From positions 5,257,501 to 5,321,500 of the forward strand of contig NZ_CP107783.1 in NCBI RefSeq assembly GCF_036345255.1: DNA of 64,000 nt. Direction: 5' to 3'. Shown here piece by piece: positions 53,789 through 64,000 of the stretch. The stretch comes from Streptomyces sp. NBC_00569 (lineage in GTDB: Bacteria > Actinomycetota > Actinomycetes > Streptomycetales > Streptomycetaceae). Every line of letters begins with the position of its first letter. Within the stretch, counting starts at the first letter, position 1. Both the position numbers and the translations under genes were made by a program. The notes under the pieces are model-generated. The model searched no databases. It was not told where the DNA came from and worked only from the letters and a program-made list of their open reading frames with translations.

Positions 53789-54951
53789 GTGTGCGGGCGA
53801 AGGACAGTCTCGGCGGGCGGGCGGCGATCGTCGGGATCGGGGCGACCGAGTTCTCCAAGGACTCCGGGCGCAGTGAGCTGAAGCTCGCGGTGGAGGCGGT
53901 GGGCGAGGCGCTCGACGACGCCGGGCTCTCCCCCGCCGACGTCGACGGCATGGTCACGTTCACCATGGACACCAGTCCGGAGATCACGGTCGCGCAGGCG
54001 GCCGGAATAGGGGACCTCTCGTTCTTCTCCCGGGTCCACTACGGCGGAGGTGCGGCGTGCGCCACCGTTCAGCAGGCCGCGCTCGCCGTGGCGACCGGGG
54101 TGGCCGAAGTGGTCGTCTGCTACCGGGCGTTCAATGAGCGCTCAGGCAGGAGGTTCGGCTCCGGGGTGCAGCATCGGGAGCCGTCGGCGGAGGGGGCGGC
54201 GCTCGGCTGGGCACTGCCGTTCGGGCTGCTCACGCCCGCGTCATGGGTGGCGATGGCGGCGCAGCGCTACCTCCACGCGTACGGCCTGGGGCCGGAGGCG
54301 TTCGGTCATGTCGCCGTCATGGACCGCGCGTACGCGGCCACCAATCCGGCGGCGTACTTCCACCGGAAGCCGATCACGCTGGAGGATCACGCGGCGTCGC
54401 GGTGGATCGTGGAGCCGTTGCGGCTGCTCGACTGCTGTCAGGAGACCGACGGCGGGCAGGCGATCGTCGTCACCAGTGTCGAGCGGGCCCGCGACCTCCC
54501 GCACCGTCCCGCCGTGATCACGGCGGCGGCGCAGGGGGCGGGGCGTGGCCAGGAACAGATGACGAGTTTCTACCGGGACGACATGACGGGCCTGCCAGAA
54601 ATGGGGGTCGTGGCACGGCAGTTGTGGCGGTCGGCGGGGCTGGCGCCGGGTGAGATCGACGTGGGGATCCTCTACGACCACTTCACGCCGTTCGTGCTGA
54701 TGCAGCTGGAGGAGTTCGGGTTCTGCGGGCCGGGTGAGGCGGCGGACTTCGTGGCGGAGCGCCGGCTCCCGCTCAACACCCACGGCGGGCAGCTCGGTGA
54801 GGCGTACCTGCACGGGATGAACGGCATAGCGGAGGCGGTCAGACAGGTGCGGGGCACGGCGGTGAACCAGATAGCCGGCGCCGCCACGGCGCTGGTGACG
54901 GCGGGGACCGGCGTCCCCACATCGGGTCTGATTCTGGGAGCGGACGGCTGA
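53785..54951 (+). CDS. Thiolase-fold steroid aldolase, Ltp2-like
   Basis: 388 residues of the non-condensing thiolase/lipid-transfer family. Ltp2 splits the C-C bond to release propionyl-CoA from a steroid side chain (retro-aldol). The block GILYDHFTPFVLMQLEEFGF contains Tyr297 at the place of the catalytic Tyr reported for Ltp2. Other blocks are GIGATEFSKDSGRSELKLA and NTHGGQLGEAYLHGMNG. The ATGA start overlaps the upstream stop. Last gene of the operon. Confidence 0.9.
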   Translation: MSVRAKDSLGGRAAIVGIGATEFSKDSGRSELKLAVEAVGEALDDAGLSPADVDGMVTFTMDTSPEITVAQAAGIGDLSFFSRVHYGGGAACATVQQAALAVATGVAEVVVCYRAFNERSGRRFGSGVQHREPSAEGAALGWALPFGLLTPASWVAMAAQRYLHAYGLGPEAFGHVAVMDRAYAATNPAAYFHRKPITLEDHAASRWIVEPLRLLDCCQETDGGQAIVVTSVERARDLPHRPAVITAAAQGAGRGQEQMTSFYRDDMTGLPEMGVVARQLWRSAGLAPGEIDVGILYDHFTPFVLMQLEEFGFCGPGEAADFVAERRLPLNTHGGQLGEAYLHGMNGIAEAVRQVRGTAVNQIAGAATALVTAGTGVPTSGLILGADG

Positions 54952-55003
54952 ACGCGGGGTGTGTCCCGGGTCCGGTCCGCACCCCGGCCCCTTCACTCGC
55001 TCT

Positions 55004-56077
55004 ATGCACAGCACTTGCCGTAGGCACCGTTGGAAGCTGGTCGTGGGTCTGGTGGTGCTCCTGATGGCGCTGACCGCCCTTCCCGCGTCGGCGTGGGACG
55101 AACCCGGCGTCCCCCAGCCGACTCCGATGCGCGACGCCCACCCCCACCCCGACCCCGACGCCGACCCCGACGCCGACCCTGATCCCCTGGCCGGCCTCGA
55201 CCTGCCTGACCTCGCCCTGCCCGACCTCGCCACCGACCCCGGCTCCGCACTCGGAGACCTCGCATCCGGCGGCCGAGCCCCAGGCCCGGCCTTGGCCCCG
55301 GGGGCACCGGCCGCCGCCGGCGGTCCCCCCTCCGAACCCCTGACCCCTGCCGTCACCAATCCGCGGATGTTCCACGGGCTGGCGTTCGACACGTGCATGA
55401 CGCCGTCGCTCGACACCATGCGGCGTTGGCGGTCGTCGAAGTACGGGGCGGTGGGCGTGTACTACGGGGGCCGTGGGCGGGCCTGTCCTCATCAGCCCCG
55501 GCTCGGGCACCGTTGGATGAAAGAGGTGCAGCGGCTGGGGTGGCGGGTGCTGCCGGTGTATGTCGGTTCGCAGTCGCCGTGTGTCGTCGCGGGCCTCAAG
55601 AAGACCTATCGCATCGGCCGTCACGCCTGGCGCCAGGGCGCGCAGGAGGGGCGGGACGCCGTACGCACTGCGCGAGCCGTCGGTATCCGGGCGGGCAGCC
55701 CGCTCTATCTCGACATGGAGGCATACAAGTACCGGCAGAAGAAGTGCGCCCGCACGACGCTCACCTTCGTGCGGGGCTGGGACCGGCAGGTGCGCGAGAA
55801 GGGCTACGTGCCCGGGTTCTACAGCAGTGCCGACTCCGGGGTGGCACACATGCGTGCCGCGGCGCGGGCGGGGGTGCGGGATCTGCCGGCGGTGATCTGG
55901 TTCGCACGCTGGCACACGCGGCCCCGGCTGGCCCGGGAGCCCGTGCTGCGGGGCTCCGCCTGGAGTTCGCGGCGCAGGATCCACCAGTACGCGGGAAACG
56001 TGAAGGAGCGGCACGGCGGGCGGACCCTCGTCATCGACCGGAATCTGGTGCACGCGCCGGTGGCCCGCATCAGATGA
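55004..56077 (+). CDS. Secreted DUF1906 (glycoside-hydrolase-like) protein
   Basis: 357 residues. Signal peptide (WKLVVGLVVLLMALTALPASA), then a Pro/Asp repeat (HPHPDPDADPDADPDP, from 12-base repeats) and a Pro/Ala/Gly linker, followed by DUF1906 (about 125-357): GLAFDTCMTPSLDTMRRW, VGVYYGGRGRACPHQPRLG, PVYVGSQSPC and LYLDMEAYKY. DUF1906 is a lysozyme-like TIM barrel thought to act on cell-wall or other polysaccharides. I choose ATG 55004, which opens the signal peptide; the frame extends to 54959. Confidence 0.88.
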   Translation: MHSTCRRHRWKLVVGLVVLLMALTALPASAWDEPGVPQPTPMRDAHPHPDPDADPDADPDPLAGLDLPDLALPDLATDPGSALGDLASGGRAPGPALAPGAPAAAGGPPSEPLTPAVTNPRMFHGLAFDTCMTPSLDTMRRWRSSKYGAVGVYYGGRGRACPHQPRLGHRWMKEVQRLGWRVLPVYVGSQSPCVVAGLKKTYRIGRHAWRQGAQEGRDAVRTARAVGIRAGSPLYLDMEAYKYRQKKCARTTLTFVRGWDRQVREKGYVPGFYSSADSGVAHMRAAARAGVRDLPAVIWFARWHTRPRLAREPVLRGSAWSSRRRIHQYAGNVKERHGGRTLVIDRNLVHAPVARIR

Positions 56078-56273
56078 GTCGCCCCGGTCCGCGGGAGTGG
56101 CAGAGTGGAAGGAAGCCCATGGAATGGCTCTCAGGGATGAACCCTCAGGGGTGCGTCCCGCGTCCTCCACCTTCAGGAGGTGGGGATACCACCACTCCTA
56201 CAACCTGAGGCGGACACCGCTTCGGGACCTGCGGCCGATCCGCGAGGGTAGGGGGCGCTCCTAGCGTGGAGCC

Positions 56274-56915
56274 ATGACCGCAACCATGGCGCCTGTCTGC
56301 TCCAGTGCATCGGATGCCGCGACGCGCAGCGCGCCGCGAGCCGCGATGACGCCTCACTCTTCCCACCCGGTGCCGTACGTGCCGGCCGCCCGTTCGGCGC
56401 CGTACGCGCCGCACAAGTCGTACCCGTCGTTCGCGTCGTACGTGCGGGCGCGGCAGCCCGTACTGCTGCGGACCGCCCGGTCGCTGACCTCGAACCCGTG
56501 CGATGCCGAGGACCTGCTCCAGACCGCGCTCACCAAGACGTATGTGGCGTGGGACCGCATCGAGGACCACCGGGCGCTCGACGGTTATGTGCGCCGGGCC
56601 CTGCTGAACACACGTACGTCGCAGTGGCGTAAGCGGAAGGTCGACGAGTTCGCCTGCGACGAGCTGCCCGAGCCGGAGACCGTGGCGGCGGCCGATCCGG
56701 CCGAGCACCAGGCCCTGCGCGACGCGATGTGGCGCGCGATCATGAAGCTGCCCGCCCGGCAGCGCGCGATGGTCGTGCTGCGGTACTACGAGGACCTGAG
56801 CGAGGTGCAGACGGCCGAGGTGCTCGGAGTGTCCGTCGGTACGGTCAAGAGCGCGGTCTCGCGGGCCCTCGGCAAGCTCCGTGAGGACCCGGAGCTGCGC
56901 CCCGCCAAGGGCTGA
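56274..56915 (+). CDS. SigE-family ECF RNA polymerase sigma factor
   Basis: 213 residues. The first 48 are variable and Pro/Ser rich. Sigma region 2 is SFASYVRARQPVLLRTARSL followed by CDAEDLLQTALTKTYVAWDR, and region 4 is LPARQRAMVVLRYYEDLSEVQTAEVLGVSVGTVKSAVSRALGKL (helix-turn-helix). It directs RNA polymerase to special promoters. No anti-sigma gene is adjacent. ATG 56274 has GGAG 6 bases upstream. Confidence 0.93.
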   Translation: MTATMAPVCSSASDAATRSAPRAAMTPHSSHPVPYVPAARSAPYAPHKSYPSFASYVRARQPVLLRTARSLTSNPCDAEDLLQTALTKTYVAWDRIEDHRALDGYVRRALLNTRTSQWRKRKVDEFACDELPEPETVAAADPAEHQALRDAMWRAIMKLPARQRAMVVLRYYEDLSEVQTAEVLGVSVGTVKSAVSRALGKLREDPELRPAKG

Positions 56916-56955
56916 CCGGGACCACTCGCTGATCGATCATTCCCTGGGCTAGTGA

Positions 56956-56971
56956 CATACCGAGTGGTATG
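56956..56971. promoter_or_regulatory. Inverted repeat CATACCGAGTGGTATG before the acyl-CoA ligase
   Basis: 6-bp arms CATACC/GGTATG with a 4-base spacer, 53 bases before the ligase start. Shape and place fit a TetR-family operator; no regulator gene is adjacent. Confidence 0.5.
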
Positions 56972-57024
56972 CGGTGAGAATCGGCGGAACATTACTGCGC
57001 CGTAGCGCCCACCGGGAGGACGCC

Positions 57025-58666
<1,642 letters not shown>

Positions 58667-58674
<8 letters not shown>

Positions 58675-58754
58675 GCCCGCAGCGCCACGTCTCTGAGTCC
58701 GCGACACCACGGCTCCGAGTCCGCGGCGCCAGGGCTCTGAGCCCGCGGCACTAC
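58667..58754 (+). repeat. Four tandem 22-bp repeats at the end of the acyl-CoA ligase
   Basis: Four adjacent 22-bp imperfect copies begin at 58667, 58689, 58711 and 58733 (consensus GGCTCTGAGYCCGCGGCRCCAC). The first contains the ligase stop codon. They end 24 bases before a parS. Confidence 0.8.
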
Positions 58755-58777
58755 TCCGAGCTCAGAGCTCGGCGACG

Positions 58778-58791
58778 GTTTCACGTGAAAC
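58778..58791. other. parS, exact ParB-binding site
   Basis: GTTTCACGTGAAAC, exact consensus, between convergent genes. Its last four bases are also the first four of the terminator stem. Confidence 0.92.
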
Positions 58792-58821
58792 AGGGGCGGC
58801 CCGAACGGGCCGCCCCTGTTT
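58788..58821. terminator. Strong bidirectional terminator
   Basis: A 15-bp perfect stem AAACAGGGGCGGCCC/GGGCCGCCCCTGTTT with loop GAAC and A/T runs on both ends, so it can act in both directions between convergent genes. Confidence 0.95.
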
Positions 58822-58847
58822 GTCAGTTGTGGGTTTCGCAGTGACCG

Positions 58848-61800
58848 CTAGTTGGTGCCGATCTTCGCGAGCAGGTCCACGATCCGGCCCTGCACCTCAT
58901 CGCTCGTCGACCTTTCCGCCAGGAACAGGACGGTCTCGCCCGCGGCCAGGCGCGGCAGGTCGGCCTCCTCGACGGCGGCGGTGTAGACGACGAGGGGCGT
59001 GCGGTTCAACTGGCCGTTCGCGCGCAGCCAGTCGACGATTCCGGCGCGCCTGCGACGTACCTGGAGCAGGTCCATCACCACCAGGTTCGGCCGCATCTGC
59101 GCGGCCAGCGTCACCGCGTCCGCGTCGGAACTCGCCCGTGCGACCTGCATCCCGCGCCGTTCCAGCGTCGCGGTGAGCGCGAGCGCCATCTCCTCGCGCT
59201 CCTCGATGAGCAGGACGCGCGACGGGTGCTGCTCGCTGTCCCGCGGCGCGAGGGCCTTCAGCAGGACGGCGGGATCCGCCCCGTACGCCGCCTCGCGCGT
59301 CGCCTGTCCGAGCCCGGCCGTCACCAGGACGGGAACCTCGGCGGCCACGGCGGCCTGGCGCAGCGACTGGAGGGCGGTGCGCGTGATCGGTCCGGTCAGC
59401 GGGTCGACGAAGAGCGCGGCAGGGAAGGCCGCGATCTGCGCGTCGACCTCCTCGCGGGAGTGCACGGTCACCGGGCGGTAGCCGCGGTCGCTCAGGGCCT
59501 GCTGCGTGGTCGCGTCGGGCGCGGGCCAGACCAGGAGACGGCGCGGGTTGTCGAGCGGCTCAGGGGGCAGCTCGTCGTCCATCGGCTGAGGCTGGGGCCG
59601 GATCGCCACCTCGACGGCGCCACCGGGCCCGTCCAGCGGTTCGGGACCCTCGTCGGCGTCCTGGTCGGGGGCGCCGATCGCGTACGAACGCCCGCGACCC
59701 TCCGATGACGACGAAAGCAGCGACTGCGGCTGACCGGGCTGGGACTGGCCGGACGGCGTCTGGGGCTGACCCTTCGGTTGCGCCGGCGACGACTGCGACG
59801 GGGACTGCGGGTGCGGGCGGGCCGCGGTCTCCGGCTGGGTCCCGGCGGGGTCCGGCCGGGTGGACAGCCTGCGGCGACGGCCGGAGCCGCCGAGCGTGTG
59901 CTGCGTCTGCTCCTGCGGGGCCGCCGCTGGCTGCGGGACCTGAGGGGGCAGCGGGACCTGGAGCGACGGGTTGCCGCCGGGCGACTGAACGGGCTGCTGC
60001 CCGGTCTTCGGGCCGGACGGACCGCCCTGCGCGCCGGACGGCTGCTTGGCCTGCGGACCGGGCTGCTTGCCCGTCGCCGGGCCGGTCTGGTTCGGCTGTG
60101 CGGGCGCCTGCGCGTTCGGCCGCGAGTTCGCCTGCTGGTTCGGAACCGCCGGGTTCGGCAGAGACTGGGCCGTGCCGGGGGCCGGCGGCTGCGGCCGCGA
60201 CGGGCGCTGCTGCTCGGCGATCTGACGTCCGAAGGGAACGCCCTGCCCCAGCGTTCGTACGCTTATGGCGCGGCCCTGAGTCGAGTTGGGGTCAGCAGAC
60301 GGGGCCTCCGCGGGGAGGGGCTGCGCGGCGCGGGGCCTGGCACCGTTCTCCGGCGGCAACGCGGCGCGCGCGCCCGGAACCGTCTGGACAGGGTGGGGCT
60401 GTGGCGGAGTGTGGTCGTCGGCGGGGTGACGCTGCGCGGCGTCGTGCTGCTCGCCGTCAGCACCCGTACCCGTAGTCATATCTGCGTCGGCGTCCGTGGC
60501 GGTGCCCGGCTCGGGCGTCGTCCGGTCGGCCTCCGCGGGCGGCAGCGCGAATACGGTGCGCGCGGCGCCGGCCTGCTCGGCCTCCCGCTCCGGAGCACTG
60601 CCGAGAGCGCGGCGCGCGCGGCGCCCGGCGGGGACGTTCTGGCCGGCCTGGGACGCATCGGAAGCCCCCGATGCACCCGAAGCTCCCGATCCACCGGCAG
60701 GCAGCGCGGCCTGCTCGGGGTTGCGCCGTGCACGGCGGCCCGAGGACGCTCCGACCGGCACACCCTGCGGCGGCACGGTCTCCCCCAGGGCGGGGGATCC
60801 AGCCGCGTGTTCGGCAGCGGTCATCACGGAACCCTCGGTGGCGCCGGGACCGGCATCGGCTCCCGCCGGAACGGCGACCTCAGCCGGATTGGGCCTCCCG
60901 CGCCGACGCCCCGTACCGGTCCCGGCCCCCGCGTCACCGGCAGGCGTCCCGCCCGCCGGAGTCTGCGTGGCCTGGGCAGGCAGTTGCCCCTGAGCGCTCC
61001 CGGGCGCACCCGCCGCCGCGGACTCCTCGGCCCGCCGCCTGCGCCGCCCGGTCGGAGCGGCAGCCTCCGAGCCGCCGCCCTGCCCGGCCTCGTCGGCACC
61101 CGGCACCGCATCCGCGGCACCCGCGGCACCCGCGACACCGCTCTCCAGGAACGAGTCCACCGACGCGCCCGAAGCACGACGTGCCCGCCGCCGCCCGACG
61201 CGGGTACCCGACGCCTGCTCGGGCAGCCCCACACCGACCTCGGCACCGGTCTCCGCACGGGCCGGACCAGCCGCCGAAGCGACCTCGACAGCCGTACCGG
61301 GAACAGACGTATGAGGACCGGCCGCGCCGACGACACCCGACGGGTCGGCAACCGGAACCGCCCCGGCCCCGCCCCCGATCGGCACCTCGAGCACGTACGC
61401 GCTGCCGCTCATCCCGGGCACCACATGTGTCTGGAGCACACCACCGTGCGCTCGCACGATGCCGCGCACGATGGGCTCGTGCACCGGGTCGCCGCCCGTG
61501 TAGGGCCCGCGCACCTCGATACGGACGCTCTCGCCGCGCAGCGCCGCAGCCACGACGATCGTCGAGTCCACGTATCCGCCGACGCCGCTCGTCGGAACGA
61601 CGCCCACGCGCGCGTTGCCGGTGGCGTCGATGCCCGCGACGTCCGCGACGAGGTGGGCGAGCGCGGTGGCCAGGCGCGCCGCGTCGACCTCGGCCTCGAT
61701 GGGCGGGGCGTGCACGGCGAACTGCGCGCGCCCGGGCCCGATCAGCTCGACCGCCCCGTCGACGCCCGCGGCGACGACCGCGTCGAGCATCACGTTCGTA

Positions 61801-63107
61801 CGGGTCAGCTGCACGTCGCCGGAGTCGAGGAGCTGATAGCCGAGCACGTTGTCGACGAGCGTGGTCATGCGGCTGTAGCCGGCCGCGAGGTGGTGCAGGA
61901 TCTGGTTGGCCTCGGGCCACAGCTGGCCCGCGTCGTCCGCGGCCAGGGTGGTGAGCTGGCCGCGCAGTTCGTCGAGGGGGCCGCGCAGCGACTGGCCGAG
62001 GACGGCGAGGAGCTGCTCGTGCCGGGCCGCGAGCGCCTCGTAACGGTCCTTCTCGCGCTCGGCCAGAGCGGCGATCCGGTCCTTCTCGGCGGAGAGTTCC
62101 TCGGTGTGCTGTTCGGTGATCGTGGCGAGCTCGGCCGCGTGCTCCTCCTCGGCACGAGCGGTCTGCGCCTCATGCTCCTCGACGGTGCGGGCGAGCGTCT
62201 CCGCGTGCTCCGTGGCGGCGCGCTCCGTCTCCTTGTCGCGCCGGTCGATCTCTTCCGCGTGCTCCGCGACGAGCTCGTCGTAGGGCCGCCGGTCGGTGAA
62301 CGTCATCACGGCGCCGACCAGTTGGTCACCGTCACGCACGGGCGCCGTCGTCATGTCGACGGGCACCTGCGCGCCGCTCTTCGACCACAGGACCTGCCCG
62401 CGCACCCGGTGCTTGCGCCCGGAGCGCAGGGTGTCGGCGAGCGGGGACTCCTCGTACGGGAACGGCTCGCCGTCGGCGCGTGAGTGGAGGACGAGCGCGT
62501 GCAGTTCCTGCCCGCCCAGGTCGCTGGCGCGGAACCCGAGGATCTGCGCGGCGGCCGGGTTGACGAGCACGATCCGGCCGTCGGTGTCGGTGCCGACGAC
62601 GCCCTCGGCGGCGGCACGCAGGATCATCTCCGTCTGGCGCTGCGAACGCGCGAGTTCGGCCTCGGTGTCGACGGTCCCCGACAGGTCGCGTACGACGAGC
62701 ATCAGGAGCTCGGAGGCGCCGCTGCCGTAGCTCCCGCTCCCGTACGAGCTGTTGCCGTAGCCGTCGACGGCGTCGCGGCCGTCGGCGAGATTGGCGCTGG
62801 TGACCTCGACGGGGAACTCGCTGCCGTCGGTGCGGCGGGCCATCATCCGGGTCGGCTTGGTGCGCCCGCGCTCGTCCGTGGTGTCGGGCCTGCGCATCGA
62901 TCCGGGGATGAGCCGCGAGTCGAACTCGGGCAGCAGATCGAGCAGTCCGCGCCCCACGAGAGCGGTGCCCGGGGCCTCGAAGGCCTCCAGGGCGATGGTG
63001 TTCGCGTTGACGACGGTCCCGTTGGCGTTGACCAGCACCAGCGCGTCCGGGAGCGCGTCGAGTATGGCTGCGAGGCGAGCAGCGCCTCGGGATGGCCTGC
63101 TGCTCAC
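58848..63107 (-). CDS. PAS-PAS sensor with degenerate kinase core and two receiver-like domains
   Basis: 1419 residues. PAS-A (8-145, with a Ser/Gly/Tyr insert), PAS-B (155-272, EGVVGTDTDGRIVLVNPAA), a charged coiled coil (278-370), a HisKA-like helix where the H-box reads LGQSLRGPLDEL (phosphoacceptor His replaced by Gln at about 372), an ATPase-like fold (450-580), a disordered Pro/Ala linker (580-1185) with repeated basic patches such as GRRRARRASG and GRRRGRPNP, then two receiver-like domains (from 1188 and 1295). The second has EE in place of the acidic pair but keeps VVMDLLQ. No membrane helix. GTG 63107, GGGAGGA upstream. Confidence 0.88.
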   Translation of the reverse strand: MSSRPSRGAARLAAILDALPDALVLVNANGTVVNANTIALEAFEAPGTALVGRGLLDLLPEFDSRLIPGSMRRPDTTDERGRTKPTRMMARRTDGSEFPVEVTSANLADGRDAVDGYGNSSYGSGSYGSGASELLMLVVRDLSGTVDTEAELARSQRQTEMILRAAAEGVVGTDTDGRIVLVNPAAAQILGFRASDLGGQELHALVLHSRADGEPFPYEESPLADTLRSGRKHRVRGQVLWSKSGAQVPVDMTTAPVRDGDQLVGAVMTFTDRRPYDELVAEHAEEIDRRDKETERAATEHAETLARTVEEHEAQTARAEEEHAAELATITEQHTEELSAEKDRIAALAEREKDRYEALAARHEQLLAVLGQSLRGPLDELRGQLTTLAADDAGQLWPEANQILHHLAAGYSRMTTLVDNVLGYQLLDSGDVQLTRTNVMLDAVVAAGVDGAVELIGPGRAQFAVHAPPIEAEVDAARLATALAHLVADVAGIDATGNARVGVVPTSGVGGYVDSTIVVAAALRGESVRIEVRGPYTGGDPVHEPIVRGIVRAHGGVLQTHVVPGMSGSAYVLEVPIGGGAGAVPVADPSGVVGAAGPHTSVPGTAVEVASAAGPARAETGAEVGVGLPEQASGTRVGRRRARRASGASVDSFLESGVAGAAGAADAVPGADEAGQGGGSEAAAPTGRRRRRAEESAAAGAPGSAQGQLPAQATQTPAGGTPAGDAGAGTGTGRRRGRPNPAEVAVPAGADAGPGATEGSVMTAAEHAAGSPALGETVPPQGVPVGASSGRRARRNPEQAALPAGGSGASGASGASDASQAGQNVPAGRRARRALGSAPEREAEQAGAARTVFALPPAEADRTTPEPGTATDADADMTTGTGADGEQHDAAQRHPADDHTPPQPHPVQTVPGARAALPPENGARPRAAQPLPAEAPSADPNSTQGRAISVRTLGQGVPFGRQIAEQQRPSRPQPPAPGTAQSLPNPAVPNQQANSRPNAQAPAQPNQTGPATGKQPGPQAKQPSGAQGGPSGPKTGQQPVQSPGGNPSLQVPLPPQVPQPAAAPQEQTQHTLGGSGRRRRLSTRPDPAGTQPETAARPHPQSPSQSSPAQPKGQPQTPSGQSQPGQPQSLLSSSSEGRGRSYAIGAPDQDADEGPEPLDGPGGAVEVAIRPQPQPMDDELPPEPLDNPRRLLVWPAPDATTQQALSDRGYRPVTVHSREEVDAQIAAFPAALFVDPLTGPITRTALQSLRQAAVAAEVPVLVTAGLGQATREAAYGADPAVLLKALAPRDSEQHPSRVLLIEEREEMALALTATLERRGMQVARASSDADAVTLAAQMRPNLVVMDLLQVRRRRAGIVDWLRANGQLNRTPLVVYTAAVEEADLPRLAAGETVLFLAERSTSDEVQGRIVDLLAKIGTN

Positions 63108-63394
63108 GACGACGCTTCCTCCCTGATTACCGCACCTTGCCGACCGCGCGAGCCATCTTCCTACGTGGCTCGCGGCATGTCACGGGAGGGAGTCTACGGG
63201 CAGAGGTTGCGGTCGCGGCGCCGGATGAGAGGGAGGTCGCACGAGGAACATGTGCCCGTGGAATGAAGATGGGTGGGTGCGCGGCCCCACCCGGCCGCGT
63301 GACGGCGACGCATGCGCGGGCTTCTGCCTGTTCACAGGGTGTCCGGAGCGGCGCCGCGCCTTGGCACGTTCCCCACACAATGGCCCGCCCTCGT

Positions 63395-63844
63395 TCACCG
63401 ACCGGTCGCGGGCAGCACGGGAACGAGCCCCTGCCATCGCGAGATCTCACAGCCGTTGGTCCTCTTGTAGGTCGCGTCGACGGGCCGGCCGTGCCACGTT
63501 CCGGTGACGCGGGCCGTCGCGGGGCCTCCGTACTGCATCGTGCACCGGGCGTCCGACGAGAGCGGCGCGAACGGGTCGTGGCCGTTCGCCGACAGCTCGT
63601 CGAGCCGCGCGCACGCGTTCGCGGGTTCCGGATGGGTACCGCCCGAGGGCCCGCACTCCAGCTCGTACGTCCCGTCCCTTCCGTCACCCGTGCCGGTGAC
63701 GTAGACCCGTAGCTGGTCCTGGGCGGCGGGCCCGGCGAACAACTGGGGGAGGCCGAGCGGCCCCGTGTCGGCATGGGCGGCGGCGGGGACCGCGCAGAGA
63801 GCGGCGGCGGATGCGGCGGTGAGGGCGATGCGGCGCAGCAACAT
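63395..63844 (-). CDS. Streptomyces subtilisin inhibitor (SSI) family protein
   Basis: 149 residues with signal peptide (LTAASAAALCAVPAAAHA) then the SSI domain. Cys pairs are ELECGPSGGTHPEPANACARL and DARCTMQYGG...NGCEISRW. By alignment to SSI (CPMVYDP, P1 Met) the reactive bond is Met-Gln in CTMQY, so a subtilisin/chymotrypsin-like rather than trypsin-like target is expected. ATG 63844, with GGAG about 7 bases upstream. Right-edge gene; nothing recognised in 63845-64000, and 63108-63394 holds no gene. Confidence 0.92.
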   Translation of the reverse strand: MLLRRIALTAASAAALCAVPAAAHADTGPLGLPQLFAGPAAQDQLRVYVTGTGDGRDGTYELECGPSGGTHPEPANACARLDELSANGHDPFAPLSSDARCTMQYGGPATARVTGTWHGRPVDATYKRTNGCEISRWQGLVPVLPATGR

Positions 63845-64000
63845 GAGGGGCTCCACGAATGAGTGGTGAAGAGAAGACCGGGGAACCGCACCGTCCCGAG
63901 CGGTTCCACCGCGTCTAACGCCGGGCGGCCCGCGATGTTGCGGTGGGCCGGGGAACACGAGGACGAACAGAAGTGCTTTGTCTCCAGCCTGGACGCCTAG

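Overview
The window is a GC-rich actinobacterial chromosome segment, almost certainly from a Streptomyces. Signs of this are the third-position GC bias, frequent GTG starts, GTGA/ATGA stop-start overlaps, a Streptomyces subtilisin inhibitor gene, a fused CydDC transporter, a Rex operator upstream of cydA, and a DtpA/Sco/ECuC copper operon. From general knowledge of Streptomyces gene order (thiC, cydABCD, serS, pheA), I infer an origin-proximal core region. The sequence supports this: it has two exact and two one-mismatch ParB sites (parS) and two clusters of DnaA boxes. I see no transposase, CRISPR array or prophage.

Layout. 1-7.4 kb: start of a YibE/F membrane protein; a TPP riboswitch controlling thiC; a membrane protein; a metallophosphoesterase; a LacI-family regulator with the only TTA (bldA-type) codon I found in the window; and a HisC-like aminotransferase. 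7.5-15.6 kb: Rex operator, cydA, cydB, cydDC and a DevS/DosT-like GAF histidine kinase that keeps the heme-ligand histidine, together a low-oxygen respiration module. 15.8-23.1 kb: mostly minus-strand genes, namely a HAD phosphatase, an F420-type oxidoreductase, KptA, a MerR regulator, and an operon of M24 peptidase, hydrolase-SDR fusion and metal-dependent hydrolase. 23.4-27.2 kb: two ABC ATPase/permease pairs and a small basic protein.

27.5-31.3 kb: HAD phosphatase, serS, a DnaA-box-rich intergenic region, pheA. 31.3-37.6 kb: copper trafficking genes (DtpA/EfeB peroxidase, CopC-CopD, PCuAC chaperone, Sco, YcnI and a His/Met-containing membrane protein). 37.8-46.2 kb: two HATPase proteins and a SpoIIE-like phosphatase with an altered active site (partner-switching type), PepP, a degenerate Prim-Pol-like protein, a SEC-C protein and a glycerophosphodiesterase. 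46.4-49.7 kb: an HtrA protease, tRNA-Ser(UGA), an intact Prim-Pol and a small secreted protein.

49.8-55 kb: a five-gene operon matching the mycobacterial igr set (two acyl-CoA dehydrogenases, MaoC-DUF35, MaoC, Ltp2-like aldolase), which removes the last three-carbon side chain of steroids. It sits behind a 22-bp tandem repeat that may be an operator. 55-64 kb: a secreted DUF1906 protein, a SigE-family sigma factor, an acyl-CoA ligase, a tandem-repeat/parS/terminator block, a 1419-residue PAS/receiver protein with a degenerate kinase core, and the subtilisin inhibitor.
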